Source of the DNA: Roseospira marina | GTDB lineage: Bacteria > Pseudomonadota > Alphaproteobacteria > Rhodospirillales > Rhodospirillaceae | Assembly (NCBI RefSeq): GCF_014197855.1 | Contig: NZ_JACIGJ010000004.1 | Coordinates: 248,001-312,000, forward strand | Direction of reading: 5' to 3' | Length of the DNA: 64,000 nt | In this document: positions 1-9,337 of the stretch, piece by piece | How positions within the stretch are numbered: position 1 is the first letter of the stretch | How the letters are laid out: every line of letters begins with the position of its first letter | Position numbers and translations under genes: made by a program | The notes under the pieces: generated by a model | Seen by the model: only the letters and a program-made list of their open reading frames with translations | Told to the model about the DNA's origin: nothing | Databases searched by the model: none

Positions 1-89
1 GGGCGGCCGTGGCATTCGGCGTCCGGGACCGGCTCGATCCCGCGTGTTTCCAGCTTGCCGACGCCAGTCTCTGTGCTGTTTTCAGTCAT
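1..89 (-). CDS. NCS1-type nucleobase permease, N-terminal fragment
   Basis: Only the first 29 codons are in the window; the gene runs off base 1. The ATG is at 89-87 and the readable peptide contains LETRGIEPVPDAECHGR. An acidic/polar start followed by a RGIEPVP-type motif and a basic stretch is typical of the cytoplasmic N-terminus of NCS1 (purine/cytosine permease) transporters. It lies about 100 bases downstream of, and in the same direction as, the ADP-ribosylglycohydrolase gene, so it is probably the next gene of the GntR operon. The family call rests on a short motif; no membrane helix can be seen here. Confidence 0.55.
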   Translation of the reverse strand, partial: MTENSTETGVGKLETRGIEPVPDAECHGR

Positions 90-190
90 GATTGGACTCG
101 TTCCTCAAGAGCATGCCCACTCAGCCGGCATGCGGTGTCCCGTGTTCGGGTGGTCTTCTTGGGTTGGTGTGAACGGGGGATCCGTTGGAC

Positions 191-1201
191 TCAGGGGGTG
201 GGATGGCGGCGCAGGGTCAGCAGCCGATCCACCAAGGGGTCCAAATCCAACCGGTTGACGGTCCGAAGGCGTGCACGCATCGCTTCGGGCCAGATGTCCA
301 CGCCGCCCACCGCGCCCAGCATGGCGCCCAGGATGGCGGCGATGGTGTCGGTGTCGCCGCCGAGGCTCGCCGCCATGCACACGGCCGTCAGCGGGTCGGT
401 CTTCTGGGCGGCGACGCCGTGCGCCAGCCCAAAGGCGGCGATCACGGATTCCTGAGAGGCGGTCGAGGTCCCCACCAGGTCGCAGAGCTGGTCGGGAAGG
501 TCGTCCGGGGCCGTCTGCGCGGCCAGCGTCCGTACCCAGCGCAGGAGCGCCGGGATGCGCGCGCCGGCGATCCAATTGCCGTGCACCTCGCCGGCCTCGG
601 CGAACTGTGCGCCGATCTCCAGGGCCTCGGGCAGGGGGGCGCCGTTCAGGCCGGCGGAGACGACCGCCGCGACGGCCGCCGCGCTGGAAATGCCGATGGT
701 GGTGTTGTGGGTGACCTGGCAGGCGTCGATGACGCCGCGCAGGAAGCGGTCCGGGTCCGCGATATCGAAGGCGATGCCGATGGGCGCGATCCGCATGGCC
801 GCGCCGTTGGTGGTGCCGTACTTCCCGGACTCCTCCGGCGTGGCGCCGTCGGCGATCATCTGCAGGGCGCGGGTGGTGGAGGGCCCCAGCAGGTCCAGCG
901 ACCCTTTCGCGCGCATGGTCGCTTCCCAGGTGGTCAGGCGCTGGGCCAGATCCTTCGGATCAATGCGGCCGTTGCCGTCCAGCAGGGCCTCAGCCACCAG
1001 GATGGCCTGTTCGGTGTCGTCGGTGATGCTGCCCGCGGGCATGTTTGCCGCGATGGGGTGATCGGGATCGGCGTCCTCGAACCGTGTGATCCGACCAAAC
1101 CGATCCTTGATCTGGTTCCGGCTGAGGAGCTGCGTGGGCATGCCCAGCGCGTCCCCCAGGGCGACCCCGTAAAAGGCGCCCAGGGCAGCGGATTTCATCA
1201 T
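191..1201 (-). CDS. ADP-ribosylglycohydrolase family protein (YegU/DraG-like)
   Basis: A 336-aa protein of the ADP-ribosylglycohydrolase fold, which hydrolyses N- or O-linked ADP-ribose or related nucleosides using two magnesium ions. Metal-site motifs are intact: GDALG at residues 16-20, SITDDTE around 58-64 and GGDTDT near 290. The open frame extends further upstream, but the ATGATG at 1201 fits best: the stop of the GntR gene overlaps it as ATGA (1198-1201), so the two are translationally coupled. The neighbours (GntR/UTRA regulator upstream, NCS1 permease downstream) resemble the E. coli yegTUVW layout more than the nitrogenase-linked draTG pair, so a role in nucleoside or nucleobase catabolism is likelier than nitrogenase control. 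The substrate is unknown. Confidence 0.88.
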   Translation of the reverse strand: MMKSAALGAFYGVALGDALGMPTQLLSRNQIKDRFGRITRFEDADPDHPIAANMPAGSITDDTEQAILVAEALLDGNGRIDPKDLAQRLTTWEATMRAKGSLDLLGPSTTRALQMIADGATPEESGKYGTTNGAAMRIAPIGIAFDIADPDRFLRGVIDACQVTHNTTIGISSAAAVAAVVSAGLNGAPLPEALEIGAQFAEAGEVHGNWIAGARIPALLRWVRTLAAQTAPDDLPDQLCDLVGTSTASQESVIAAFGLAHGVAAQKTDPLTAVCMAASLGGDTDTIAAILGAMLGAVGGVDIWPEAMRARLRTVNRLDLDPLVDRLLTLRRHPTP

Positions 1202-1914
1202 GGTGGTGGAGCTCCAAACGTTAAGTGCATTCGGAAGTGCGCGGGGTCGAGCAGGCTGTCCACCCGCTCGACGAAGCGATTTTTCGGGTCTCGGGTGACG
1301 CGAACCGGGGCGAGGAACACGGTGCCCTCGGCCCGGCCCAGGGTCTGGGCCTCGCGGGCGTCCAGCGGGCGGCAGCCGACCCACTGGTCGCCGTGGGTGC
1401 CGATGAAGCCGCAGGCGGCCAGCGAGGCGGTCACGGACCCGTCGACAAGGCCGGTGTCCGGCAGGCGCTCCAGGCCGTCGCAGGCGGGCACCAACGCGCA
1501 TTCCAGTGAGACGGCGACACCGGTGTCGGTGATGCGGCGGCGTTCGATGCGGACGTAGTCCGTATGCCCGTGGTCGTCGTGCAGGTCGGGGCGATGGACC
1601 AGGGCCAGATCCAGCAGCTCCGTGGTGACCGAGAAGCCGGACGCCGCCAGGGCGCGCGCCCATCCGAGATGGTGGTCGAGGGGCTGACCATCGTAGGTCA
1701 CGATGCTGCCGACGCCCGATTGGGTCGCGATGTAGTTTTGACGCTTCAGCTCGGCGAGGGCTTCCCGCAAGGTTCCCCGGCTGACCGCGAACTCCTCCGC
1801 CAGCCTGTGTTCGCCCGGGAGCACGCTGCCTTTGCGCCACTGACCACGTTCAATGCGCTGCATCAACCGTTTGATAACACGGCCTTTTTTATCAAATCGG
1901 ACCTGTCTAATCAT
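1198..1914 (-). CDS. GntR-family transcriptional regulator with UTRA domain
   Basis: A 238-aa HutC/FarR-type regulator. Residues about 12-75 form the winged helix-turn-helix (LAEEFAVSRGTLREALAELK recognition region). Residues about 90-235 match a UTRA effector-binding domain, including VSLECALVP-type and GTVFLAPVRV segments. An upstream TTG (1920) is in frame, but ATG at 1914 with AAAGG about 8 bases upstream is preferred. The gene heads an operon with the ADP-ribosylglycohydrolase (ATGA overlap) and probably a nucleobase permease, so it most likely represses its own operon in response to a nucleoside- or sugar-like ligand. The effector cannot be read from sequence. Confidence 0.9.
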   Translation of the reverse strand: MIRQVRFDKKGRVIKRLMQRIERGQWRKGSVLPGEHRLAEEFAVSRGTLREALAELKRQNYIATQSGVGSIVTYDGQPLDHHLGWARALAASGFSVTTELLDLALVHRPDLHDDHGHTDYVRIERRRITDTGVAVSLECALVPACDGLERLPDTGLVDGSVTASLAACGFIGTHGDQWVGCRPLDAREAQTLGRAEGTVFLAPVRVTRDPKNRFVERVDSLLDPAHFRMHLTFGAPPP

Positions 1915-1934
1915 GTACAACCTTTATCGCGAAA

Positions 1935-1947
1935 GACCGACATGGTC
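1935..1947 (-). promoter_or_regulatory. Candidate operator palindrome upstream of the GntR gene
   Basis: GACC-N5-GGTC lies 21 bases upstream of the GntR start. On the minus strand a TTGACC hexamer (1949-1944) overlaps it and could be a -35 element. GntR proteins often bind such short palindromes at their own promoter. Nothing else that could be a gene was seen between 1948 and 2212, only GC-rich DNA with a near-direct repeat of GGGGCGATCTTT around 2155-2185. Confidence 0.3.
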
Positions 1948-2212
1948 AAGACATGAGCATCGCCTGCCCAAAAGGCGGGCGGGGCGGTGCGGTCGCCGGG
2001 TGGCCGGATCGGGTGCAACGGCGGGAGGCGGGGGAGGCCGGGGTGGCTGTCCGCGCGGCCGCGCGCGACCGACCGGCCTCCCCATTGCGGCGGTGGGGCG
2101 TTTTGGGCGGGCGTTTCGCTGGCCGGTCCGACGAGTCTGAACGGCGTTTATGTGGGGCGATCTTTTGGGGGGCGATCTTTGGGGAGGGAGCGCGTTTCTA
2201 CGGGGACCGCGC

Positions 2213-4411
2213 TCAGCGGGCCGGACGCCCGGTCTTCACCGGCCCCTTGGTGCGCCGCTTTTTCGGGGCGCCGCCGCCGCCACCACCCGCGCGCTTCTTG
2301 TCCGCCTCGGCGCGCCGGACGGAGGCGAGCAGCGGGTTGGCGTCGGACGCGTCTCCGGCGCCGGCCACACCCAGTTCCATCGCCTCCAGGCGCTGAATCT
2401 CGTCGCGCAGCCGGGCGGCCTCCTCGAACTCCAGGTCGGCGGCGGCGGCCCGCATGCGCTTGTCCAGGTCGGCGATATGGTTGCGCAGGTTGTGGCCGAT
2501 CAGGTGTTGTTCCTCGGCCATGCCGGCCTGGACGGTGACGTAATCTTTTTCGTGCACACTCTCCAGCACATCGGAGATGCGCGCCCGCACGCTGGCCGGC
2601 GTGATGCCGTGTTCGGCGTTGTAGGCCTGCTGTTTCTCGCGCCGCCGGTTGGTCTCGTCGATGGCGTATTGCAGGCTGTCCGTGATGGTGTCGGCATACA
2701 GCAGCACCCGGCCGTCCACGTTGCGCGCCGCGCGGCCGATGGTCTGGATCAGCGAGGTCTTGGAGCGCAGGAAGCCCTCCTTGTCCGCATCCAGAATGGC
2801 GACCAGGGCGCACTCGGGGATATCCAGGCCCTCGCGCAGGAGGTTGATGCCCACCAGGACGTCGAAGGCGCCGATGCGCAGGTCGCGGATGATCTCGATT
2901 CGCTCCAGGGTATCGACATCGGAGTGCATGTAGCGCACCCGGATGCCCTGCTCGGCCAGATACTCCGTCAGGTCCTCCGCCATGCGTTTGGTTAGCGTGG
3001 TGACCAGCACGCGCTGGCCCTTGGCGGCGCACTGGCGGACCTCGGCCAGCAGGTCGTCCACCTGATGCTCGACCGGGCGGATGATGCAGACCGGGTCAAT
3101 CAGGCCGGTGGGGCGGATGACCTGTTCGGCGAACACGCCGCCCGTGCGCTCCAGTTCCCACGGGCCGGGCGTGGCGGAGACAAAGACCGACTGGGGCCGC
3201 ATGGCGTCCCATTCCTCGAACTTCAGCGGCCGGTTGTCGGTGCAGGAGGGCAGGCGGAACCCGAACTCCGCCAGGGTGCTCTTGCGCTGGTAGTCGCCCT
3301 TGAACATGCCGCCGACCTGCGGAACCGTGACGTGGCTTTCGTCCACGAACAGCAGCGCATCTTCCGGCAGATATTCAAACAGCGTCGGCGGTGGCGCGCC
3401 GGGCGGCCGGCCGGTCAGGTGGCGGCTGTAATTCTCGATGCTTTTGCAGTGCCCGGTGGTCTCGATCATCTCCAAGTCGAAGGTGGTGCGCTGTTCCAGG
3501 CGCTGCGCCTCCAGCAGCTTGCCGGCGCTGTTGAGCGCCGCCAGTTGCTCCTTTAACTCCGCCTTGATGGTCTTGACTGCTTGCGACAGGGCCGGACGCG
3601 GGGTCACGTGGTGGCTGGCCGGATAGACCGTGATCTCGCCAAACTCTCCGGTGCGGGCGCCGGTGAGGGGATCGAACTCGGCGATGTCCTCGACCTCCTC
3701 GCCGAACAGGGAGATCCGCCACGCGCGGTCCTCGTAGTGCGCCGGAAAGATCTCGATGACGTCGCCCCGGGCCCGGAAGGTGCCGCGCGTGAACGCGATG
3801 TCGTTGCGCGTGTATTGCAGCTCGACCAGCCCTTTGAGCAGCGTGTCCCGGTCGATCTCCTGGCCCTTTTTCACGGAGATCACCATGCGGGAGTACGATT
3901 CGACCGCGCCGATACCGTAGATGCAGGAGACCGAGGCCACGATGATGACGTCCCGCCGCTCCAGCAACGCCCGGGTGGCGGCGTGGCGCATGCGGTCGAT
4001 CTGCTCGTTGATGCTGGAGTCTTTTTCGATATAGGTGTCGGTCTTCGGGACGTAGGCTTCCGGCTGGTAATAGTCGTAGTACGAGACGAAGTATTCCACC
4101 GCGTTGTCGGGAAAGAACTGCTTCATCTCCCCGTACAACTGTGCGGCCAGGGTCTTGTTCGGCGCCATGATGAGGGCCGGACGGCCCGCCGCCTCGATCA
4201 CCTTCGCCATGGTGAAGGTCTTGCCGGACCCTGTAACGCCCAGCAGAACCTGATCGCGTTCGGCGTCGGCGACGCCGCCCGATAGCTCGCGAATGGCCGT
4301 CGGCTGGTCGCCGGCGGGCACGTACTCCGAGGCCAGGCGGAACTCGGCGCGCGGCCCGGCGGGCTGGCGCTCATACAGGGGCAGCAGAAGGGGGGCGGCG
4401 GTCGTGGTCAT
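2213..4411 (-). CDS. uvrB: UvrABC excinuclease subunit B
   Basis: A 732-aa UvrB, the DNA-damage verification helicase-like subunit of nucleotide excision repair that hands damaged DNA to UvrC. Walker A GVTGSGKT is at residues 58-65, and the beta-hairpin motif [10 protein letters not shown] at 111-120 inserts between strands. Downstream are the VDESHVT box and helicase motifs such as [11 protein letters not shown]-terminal UVR coiled coil (around 630-665) is followed by a Lys/Gly/Arg-rich tail that makes it somewhat longer than the usual ~670 aa. It is monocistronic and transcribed away from the FecR gene. A likely LexA box lies 72 bases upstream, which fits SOS control of uvrB. Confidence 0.98.
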   Translation of the reverse strand: MTTTAAPLLLPLYERQPAGPRAEFRLASEYVPAGDQPTAIRELSGGVADAERDQVLLGVTGSGKTFTMAKVIEAAGRPALIMAPNKTLAAQLYGEMKQFFPDNAVEYFVSYYDYYQPEAYVPKTDTYIEKDSSINEQIDRMRHAATRALLERRDVIIVASVSCIYGIGAVESYSRMVISVKKGQEIDRDTLLKGLVELQYTRNDIAFTRGTFRARGDVIEIFPAHYEDRAWRISLFGEEVEDIAEFDPLTGARTGEFGEITVYPASHHVTPRPALSQAVKTIKAELKEQLAALNSAGKLLEAQRLEQRTTFDLEMIETTGHCKSIENYSRHLTGRPPGAPPPTLFEYLPEDALLFVDESHVTVPQVGGMFKGDYQRKSTLAEFGFRLPSCTDNRPLKFEEWDAMRPQSVFVSATPGPWELERTGGVFAEQVIRPTGLIDPVCIIRPVEHQVDDLLAEVRQCAAKGQRVLVTTLTKRMAEDLTEYLAEQGIRVRYMHSDVDTLERIEIIRDLRIGAFDVLVGINLLREGLDIPECALVAILDADKEGFLRSKTSLIQTIGRAARNVDGRVLLYADTITDSLQYAIDETNRRREKQQAYNAEHGITPASVRARISDVLESVHEKDYVTVQAGMAEEQHLIGHNLRNHIADLDKRMRAAAADLEFEEAARLRDEIQRLEAMELGVAGAGDASDANPLLASVRRAEADKKRAGGGGGGAPKKRRTKGPVKTGRPAR

Positions 4412-4482
4412 GAGGAGAACATAGGCGGACCAGAGCGCGCGGCCAAGGGGCCGAGCAAGGGGAGGGTGGGGCCGCGCACTTC

Positions 4483-4497
4483 GTTCAGAACCTGTTT
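4483..4497 (-). promoter_or_regulatory. Probable LexA (SOS) box of uvrB
   Basis: GTTC-N7-GTTT, one base off the alphaproteobacterial LexA consensus GTTC-N7-GTTC, in the divergent region between uvrB (start 4411) and the FecR gene (start 4616). UvrB is a classical SOS gene, so position and target agree. Not verified by binding or by a genome-wide search. Confidence 0.55.
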
Positions 4498-4526
4498 CGG
4501 TGTAAAAATGGAGTTGCGAGAGTCCC

Positions 4527-4570
4527 GTGTCCGGGATCGGGTGTCCGGGAACGGGGGTCCGGGCACGAGG
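4527..4570. repeat. Three imperfect 14-base tandem units upstream of the FecR gene
   Basis: GTGTCCGGGATCGG at 4527-4540 is followed directly by GTGTCCGGGAACGG at 4541-4554, then a diverged third unit GTCCGGGCACGAGG (4557-4570). The array sits 46-89 bases upstream of the FecR start, inside its 5' leader or promoter. It could be a binding array or a slippage product. Confidence 0.6.
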
Positions 4571-4615
4571 GGCCGGGACGGCCTCGCGGGAAAACCATGT
4601 GAGGGGGGACTGCTT

Positions 4616-4651
4616 ATGTCACGATGCGTGCGTATGTCACGATGCGTGCGG
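4616..4651 (+). repeat. 18-base duplication of the FecR start region
   Basis: ATGTCACGATGCGTGCGT (4616-4633) is repeated as ATGTCACGATGCGTGCGG (4634-4651), in frame, giving [12 protein letters not shown]. Each copy carries a possible start codon but only the first has a ribosome-binding site at normal distance. Confidence 0.9.
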
Positions 4652-5287
4652 ATGCTGACCGGGGCGGGTTTGGCTGTGCTGATGCTGCTGGCTGTGGCGC
4701 TGCTTGTCCCGTCGCCGTCGCGGGCGGAGGAAAGCCCGGCCGGCCATGTCACGGCGGTCGAGGGAAACGTCGCCATCCTTCGGGACGGCGAGTCGCATCC
4801 CGCGACGGTGGAGGAACCCTTGCGCGTTGGCGATCAGGTCGTGACGGGCGAGGCCGGCACGGTCGTGATCGCGCTGCGGGGCGGCGGCACCCTGACCGCC
4901 GGCCCGAGCAGCCGGTTCGACGTTTCGGAGTATTCCCGCGACGGCGGCGACGACCGGGGATTCTTCGAGATGCTGGTGGGCATCGTCCGCGCCAGCCTGG
5001 CCCCGGATCACCCCTGGGACCAGTTCGAGGTGCGGGGCCGCACGGCTGTCGCCTCGGCGCGCGGCACCGATTTCGTGGTGGAGGCGACGGCCCTCAACAC
5101 CGCCGTTCTGACGGTCACGGGCCGGGTCGACGTCGCCTCGACCGCGCCCGGTGCGTCCGGTGACGAGGTGGTGATCCTGGAGGCCGGGGAGGGGACCGAC
5201 GTGGCGCGCGGCGCCGCGCCGACCCCGCCCGCGATGTGGGGCGAGGCGCGGGTGCGTGACGTCTTGGCCCGGACGACTCTGCGCTGA
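4616..5287 (+). CDS. Secreted FecR-domain protein
   Basis: A 223-aa exported protein. Residues about 1-37 form a signal peptide (hydrophobic core [14 protein letters not shown], cleavage near SRA-EE). Residues about 42-150 match a FecR/LysM-adjacent beta-rich domain ([36 protein letters not shown]), and a later part reads ARGTDFVVE as in FecR domains. This stand-alone kind lacks the membrane and sigma-factor interaction part of FecR and is often paired with a CHASE2 adenylate cyclase, as here (next gene 62 bases downstream). A G-rich ribosome site precedes ATG 4616. The first 36 bases are an exact-but-one duplication of an 18-base unit carrying a second ATG. Confidence 0.85.
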   Translation: MSRCVRMSRCVRMLTGAGLAVLMLLAVALLVPSPSRAEESPAGHVTAVEGNVAILRDGESHPATVEEPLRVGDQVVTGEAGTVVIALRGGGTLTAGPSSRFDVSEYSRDGGDDRGFFEMLVGIVRASLAPDHPWDQFEVRGRTAVASARGTDFVVEATALNTAVLTVTGRVDVASTAPGASGDEVVILEAGEGTDVARGAAPTPPAMWGEARVRDVLARTTLR

Positions 5288-5349
5288 GCCGGGTCCTGAG
5301 CGGGTCGCGCACCCGCGGCAGAGGCGGCCGGTGGTGGCTGCCCACGCTG

Positions 5350-7347
5350 ATGGTTGCGGCGCTCACCCTGGCCACGCTGGTCCTCTACGTGGCCGGCCGA
5401 GACACGCGCCTGCCGGCGGAGCTGGAACTGCTCACGTTGGACGCGCGGCTCCGCTTGCGGGGTCCAGAGGCGCCGAGTGGGGCGGTCGTGCTGGTTCTGG
5501 CGGATGATCGCACGTTGGCCGCATTGGGTGGTGGGACCGTGTCGCGGGCGCATCTTGCCCAGGCGGTTGCCGCGCTGGATGCCCTGGGTGCGCGCGCCAT
5601 CGCCCTGAACCTGCTGTTGGAGGGCGCGGCTGAGGGCGTGGCCCCGGGCGCGGCGGAGGCTTTGCGGGCCGTGGCCGATCGCCTGGAGGGGATCGCGCCC
5701 CACGAGGCTGCCGTGATGCGATCGGTATTGGGCGAGGACGGGAAGACGCGGGCACTGGCCGAGGCGATCACGGCAGCGCGCGCGCCGGTAGTGCTGCCGT
5801 TCGGGGTCGTCACGTCGACCTCGGCGCTCGGTGCGCCGGGCGCGGGCACCGATGTGCCGGGACTCCCCGCGCATGCATTTCGTGTGGTGTTGCGCGCGTC
5901 CGGGTCCGGCGCGGGCACGGAGGCCGACGCGGTGCAGGCGCCGTCACCGGCCCTGCTCGCGGCGGCGGACGCGGTGGGGCATGCCCGCCTGATTCTCGAT
6001 GTGGACGGGGCGTTGCGCCATCACGATCCCGTGGTCAGTGTCGGGGGCCGGGACTATCCCTCTCTCGCGCTTCAGGCGGCGCGCGTGGCCCTGGGCATTT
6101 CGCCGGACGACCTGGCGGTGTCCCTCGGCGCCTGGGTGCGGTTGGGGGATCGGGTCGTGCCGCTGGATCGGGCCGGGCGGATCGCGGTGGACCCCTACGG
6201 CCCGGCGGGCAGCCTGCCGAGCGTGTCGCTGATCGATGTGCTGGAGGGCACGGTGCCCCCGGGTGTGATCCGCGATCGGCTGGTGCTGGTGGGCGGCAGC
6301 GCGTCCGGCTTCGGCGCGCGCTTTCCCTCGCCGTTCGCCGCCAACCTGACGGCGGCGGAACACGTCGGCACGATGATCGACAACATCCTGAGCGGCCGTG
6401 TGCTGCGCCGGGGGGACGCCGCGGTTCCCGCCGACGTGGCGGCCATTCTGCTGGGTGCGGGCCTGACGGGCGCGGCCGCGCTGGCGCTGCCCTACGGCAC
6501 GGCGGCGCTGGTGGCGGTGGCCCTCGCGGGCTTGTGGGCCGGCGTGACCGTCTGGGCGCTGACGGCTCTTGGCCTGTGGCTGAACATCGTGTTTCCGGTG
6601 GGCGGGATCGTGGCGGTCTTTGTGCCCTGTGCCCTGTGGCGCCGCATTCGGGAGCAGCGGCGGCGCCGCCAGATGGAACGCCAGCGCGACAACCTGTCCC
6701 GTTATGTCTCCCCCGCCATGGTCGAGTCTCTGGCCAACCGGGACGCCCCGTTCGCCGGCGACCGCATGATCGATGCCGCCGTGCTGTTCGTGGACATGCG
6801 CGAGAGCACGCGCATCTGCGACGGCCTCGACCCCCGGGAGGCCATGGACCTGCTGCGCGCGTTCCTGTCGGTGGTCGAGCGGTGTGTGTTCGATCACGAC
6901 GGGGTGCTGGACCGCTTCCAGGGGGATGGGGCCATGGCCAGTTTCGGCCCGCCCGAGCCGACCCCGGACTACGCCCTGAACGCATTGCGTGCCGCCCGGT
7001 GCCTGGCCGAGTCCGTCGCGGCCTGGAGCGCCACTCGGGAGGCCGACGGGCACCCGCCGATCCGGATCGGCGTGGGGGTGCATTGCGGCCGCGTGCTGAT
7101 GGGCGAGCTGGGCGGAGAGCGTCAGTTCGCCTTCACCCTGTCCGGCGAGACCGTCGCCATCGCCAGCCGGCTGGAGGGCATGACCAAAACAGAGGGCTGC
7201 GTGATCCTCGTGTCGGAGGATCTGCTCGCTGCCGCCCGGCCGGTTGCGTCGGCCGAGGAGCCGGTGCTCGCCGCGTTTCACCCCCTGGGGCAGCGCACCG
7301 TGCGGGGGCGCTCCGCGCCGCTCGATGTGTGGGCCTGGCCAGGTTAA
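5350..7347 (+). CDS. CHASE2-domain adenylate/guanylate cyclase
   Basis: A 665-aa class III nucleotide cyclase. The order is one N-terminal membrane helix (about 1-18), a periplasmic CHASE2 sensor domain (about 25-335, with DARLRLRG and LVLVGGSASGFG-type strands), three closely spaced membrane helices (about 350-420), then a cytoplasmic cyclase domain (about 470-660). The metal-binding aspartates appear in FVDMRES and FQGDGAMASFG, and LSGETVAIASRLEG matches the catalytic core. ATG 5350 is the first canonical start; the open frame reaches back to overlap the FecR stop, where a CTG at 5284 and basic residues RGRGGRWW would make a better cytoplasmic lead, so the true start may be upstream. It probably senses envelope signals together with the FecR protein and makes cyclic AMP or GMP. 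Confidence 0.93.
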   Translation: MVAALTLATLVLYVAGRDTRLPAELELLTLDARLRLRGPEAPSGAVVLVLADDRTLAALGGGTVSRAHLAQAVAALDALGARAIALNLLLEGAAEGVAPGAAEALRAVADRLEGIAPHEAAVMRSVLGEDGKTRALAEAITAARAPVVLPFGVVTSTSALGAPGAGTDVPGLPAHAFRVVLRASGSGAGTEADAVQAPSPALLAAADAVGHARLILDVDGALRHHDPVVSVGGRDYPSLALQAARVALGISPDDLAVSLGAWVRLGDRVVPLDRAGRIAVDPYGPAGSLPSVSLIDVLEGTVPPGVIRDRLVLVGGSASGFGARFPSPFAANLTAAEHVGTMIDNILSGRVLRRGDAAVPADVAAILLGAGLTGAAALALPYGTAALVAVALAGLWAGVTVWALTALGLWLNIVFPVGGIVAVFVPCALWRRIREQRRRRQMERQRDNLSRYVSPAMVESLANRDAPFAGDRMIDAAVLFVDMRESTRICDGLDPREAMDLLRAFLSVVERCVFDHDGVLDRFQGDGAMASFGPPEPTPDYALNALRAARCLAESVAAWSATREADGHPPIRIGVGVHCGRVLMGELGGERQFAFTLSGETVAIASRLEGMTKTEGCVILVSEDLLAAARPVASAEEPVLAAFHPLGQRTVRGRSAPLDVWAWPG

Positions 7348-7617
7348 ATCGTGTGAGGCTATCCTGTATAAATCACCAGACGCTTTTAGAATAGGATGTG
7401 GGTTCACAGGGTATTGTAAATATATGTCGTTGCGGAGTCGGCTTGACGTCGGTGAGGGAAATCAAAAATTGAATAAATATAAAAGCCGTGTGCGACCTAA
7501 TACTTTTGACCAGGGATATATGCCGAAAGTATGGCTGCCTTTGTAAGGTACCCTTTTGCGTTTACTGCGCCGCAAAAAATATGCTCCGGTATCCGCCTAG
7601 GTTGGGAGGACGGTACT

Positions 7618-9276
7618 GTGAGAGGGAATATGGACATGGAACGGCATCCGTCATGGGAGACGGTTGCGGTCACGGCCGTGGCTGCCGGGGCCCCGATGCT
7701 GGCGGGCACGGCCGCCATGATGCTGGACGGTCCGGCCACGTGGGGCAGTATGGCCGTCGTGGCGGTGGCATCAGGGGCGGGTGTGTTGAGCCTGACGCGC
7801 CGTCGCGCGGCCGGGACCGAGGACGGTGCGGGGGAGAGCCTTGCCGACCTGCGCGCACAACTGGCCGAGGCCGATGCGTTCCGCAAGGGCGTCGACAAGA
7901 ACCGGGTCGAGCGGGACAAGACGGTCCGGCAGCGCGACCAGCGGACCGGCACGTTCGATCTGAACGCCCGGACGACCCTGGATCGCGTGTCCCAGACCAT
8001 GGCGGAGATGTCAGACACGGCCGACCGCCTACAAATCGGCGCGCGCGACACCAACGAGCGGGCGGCCACGGTCACGTCGGCGGTCGGGTCCGCCGCGAGC
8101 AGTGTGGCAAATGTCGCTTCGGCCTCGGAACAACTGGCGGCGTCGGTCGCGGAGATCAGTCAGCGCATTTCGGAGACGACCAAGACAACCCAGAACGCGC
8201 TCGACTCCGTCAATCGGACCAGCGACACCATGCGGGAGTTGTCCGATGCCGCCCAGCAGGTCGGCGAGATCGTCAACCTGATCAAGGACATTGCCGACCA
8301 GACCAACCTGCTCGCCCTGAATGCCACCATCGAGGCGGCGCGGGCCGGCGACGCGGGCAAGGGCTTCGCCGTCGTGGCCGGGGAGGTCAAATCCCTTGCG
8401 CATCAGACCGGCAAGGCGACCAGCGACATCACCGCGCGGATCGAGGCGATCCAGCGGTCCACCGGCGACGCGGCGGAGTCCCTGCAAAGCGTGGACACTG
8501 TGGTTGGCCAGATCAATCAGGTCATCGCCTCCCTGGCGGCGGCGGTCGAGGAGCAGAGCGCGGCCACGGGCGAGATTTCCAGCAACGCTCAGCAGGCGGC
8601 GGCGATGAACCGGGAGATTTCCGAGACCATTGGCGCGTTGGCCGCCGTGGCCCGTGATACCGACACGCAGTCGGCGGAGGTCGTCGGTGCCGCGTCCGCC
8701 CTCAGCGAGGAGACCGCGACCCTGCGTCAGCACATCCAGGGTTTCCTGGACGCGGTGAAGGTCGCGGACATTCGGGGCCGTGTCGTCCTGTTGACGGCCA
8801 GCCTGATGGATCCGGCGACGCGGGCGCGGGCGGAGCAGGTGTTGGTGGAGCGGACGGGGCACAGTCTGTCCGGAATCAAACCGGAAGACTGGGTCAGCAC
8901 GGCCGTGTTCGACACGTTGCTGCAGGAATACGCGCGCGGTAGTGGGCGCGGGGAGGGGGCGATCATCGAGGTCGGGCGCAAGGTATTCCCGGCGCTTGAG
9001 GCGGCCGGAAAGCTGCCGAAGGGGACGAAGACGCCGGTCGAATGGCTGCTGTACGAGAACGAGATCTTCCTGCTGGAGCACCAGGGTACTGAGGTGCGGG
9101 GCCGCAACGTTCTGCGGGCGGAGGACGGCCACGTCACCATGGAAGCCCTGGCCCCGGGCTACGACGCGGCCCTGTATGTCGGCGTCTACGAAGGGATTCT
9201 TCAGTGGCGGGGCATCACGGACGGTACCGTCGCCCGCCGCCCCGGCGGTGTGTTCGATATCACGTGGTCGGTGTGA
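7618..9276 (+). CDS. Methyl-accepting chemotaxis protein with extra C-terminal domain
   Basis: A 552-aa chemoreceptor. Two short hydrophobic helices (about 15-35 and 38-58) sit close together, leaving almost no periplasmic domain, so sensing is likely cytoplasmic or through partners. A long helical signalling domain (about 110-370) carries the hairpin tip [20 protein letters not shown]. Beyond it lies a globular region of about 170 residues (from [16 protein letters not shown]) that typical receptors lack and that I do not recognise; it has conserved-looking segments [18 protein letters not shown] and [20 protein letters not shown] 7618 is chosen because GGAGG lies 8 bases upstream; ATG at 7630 or 7636 are alternatives. 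The 270 bases before it are AT-richer than the surroundings and hold no gene. Confidence 0.92.
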   Translation: MRGNMDMERHPSWETVAVTAVAAGAPMLAGTAAMMLDGPATWGSMAVVAVASGAGVLSLTRRRAAGTEDGAGESLADLRAQLAEADAFRKGVDKNRVERDKTVRQRDQRTGTFDLNARTTLDRVSQTMAEMSDTADRLQIGARDTNERAATVTSAVGSAASSVANVASASEQLAASVAEISQRISETTKTTQNALDSVNRTSDTMRELSDAAQQVGEIVNLIKDIADQTNLLALNATIEAARAGDAGKGFAVVAGEVKSLAHQTGKATSDITARIEAIQRSTGDAAESLQSVDTVVGQINQVIASLAAAVEEQSAATGEISSNAQQAAAMNREISETIGALAAVARDTDTQSAEVVGAASALSEETATLRQHIQGFLDAVKVADIRGRVVLLTASLMDPATRARAEQVLVERTGHSLSGIKPEDWVSTAVFDTLLQEYARGSGRGEGAIIEVGRKVFPALEAAGKLPKGTKTPVEWLLYENEIFLLEHQGTEVRGRNVLRAEDGHVTMEALAPGYDAALYVGVYEGILQWRGITDGTVARRPGGVFDITWSV

Positions 9277-9337
9277 CGGGGCCCTCGGCGGCCGGCGGCG
9301 TTTCAGCGCGCCGCCGGTGCCAAGGGCGCGGGGCCGG

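Noticed and set aside
191-1840. An extended ADP-ribosylglycohydrolase starting inside the GntR gene
   Set aside because: The first 213 codons overlap the GntR gene in another frame and are Arg/Pro-rich; the domain starts at the ATGA-coupled codon at 1201.
2150-2190. Near-direct repeat GGGGCGATCTTT downstream of uvrB as a terminator
   Set aside because: The copies are direct, not inverted, so they cannot form a hairpin with each other.
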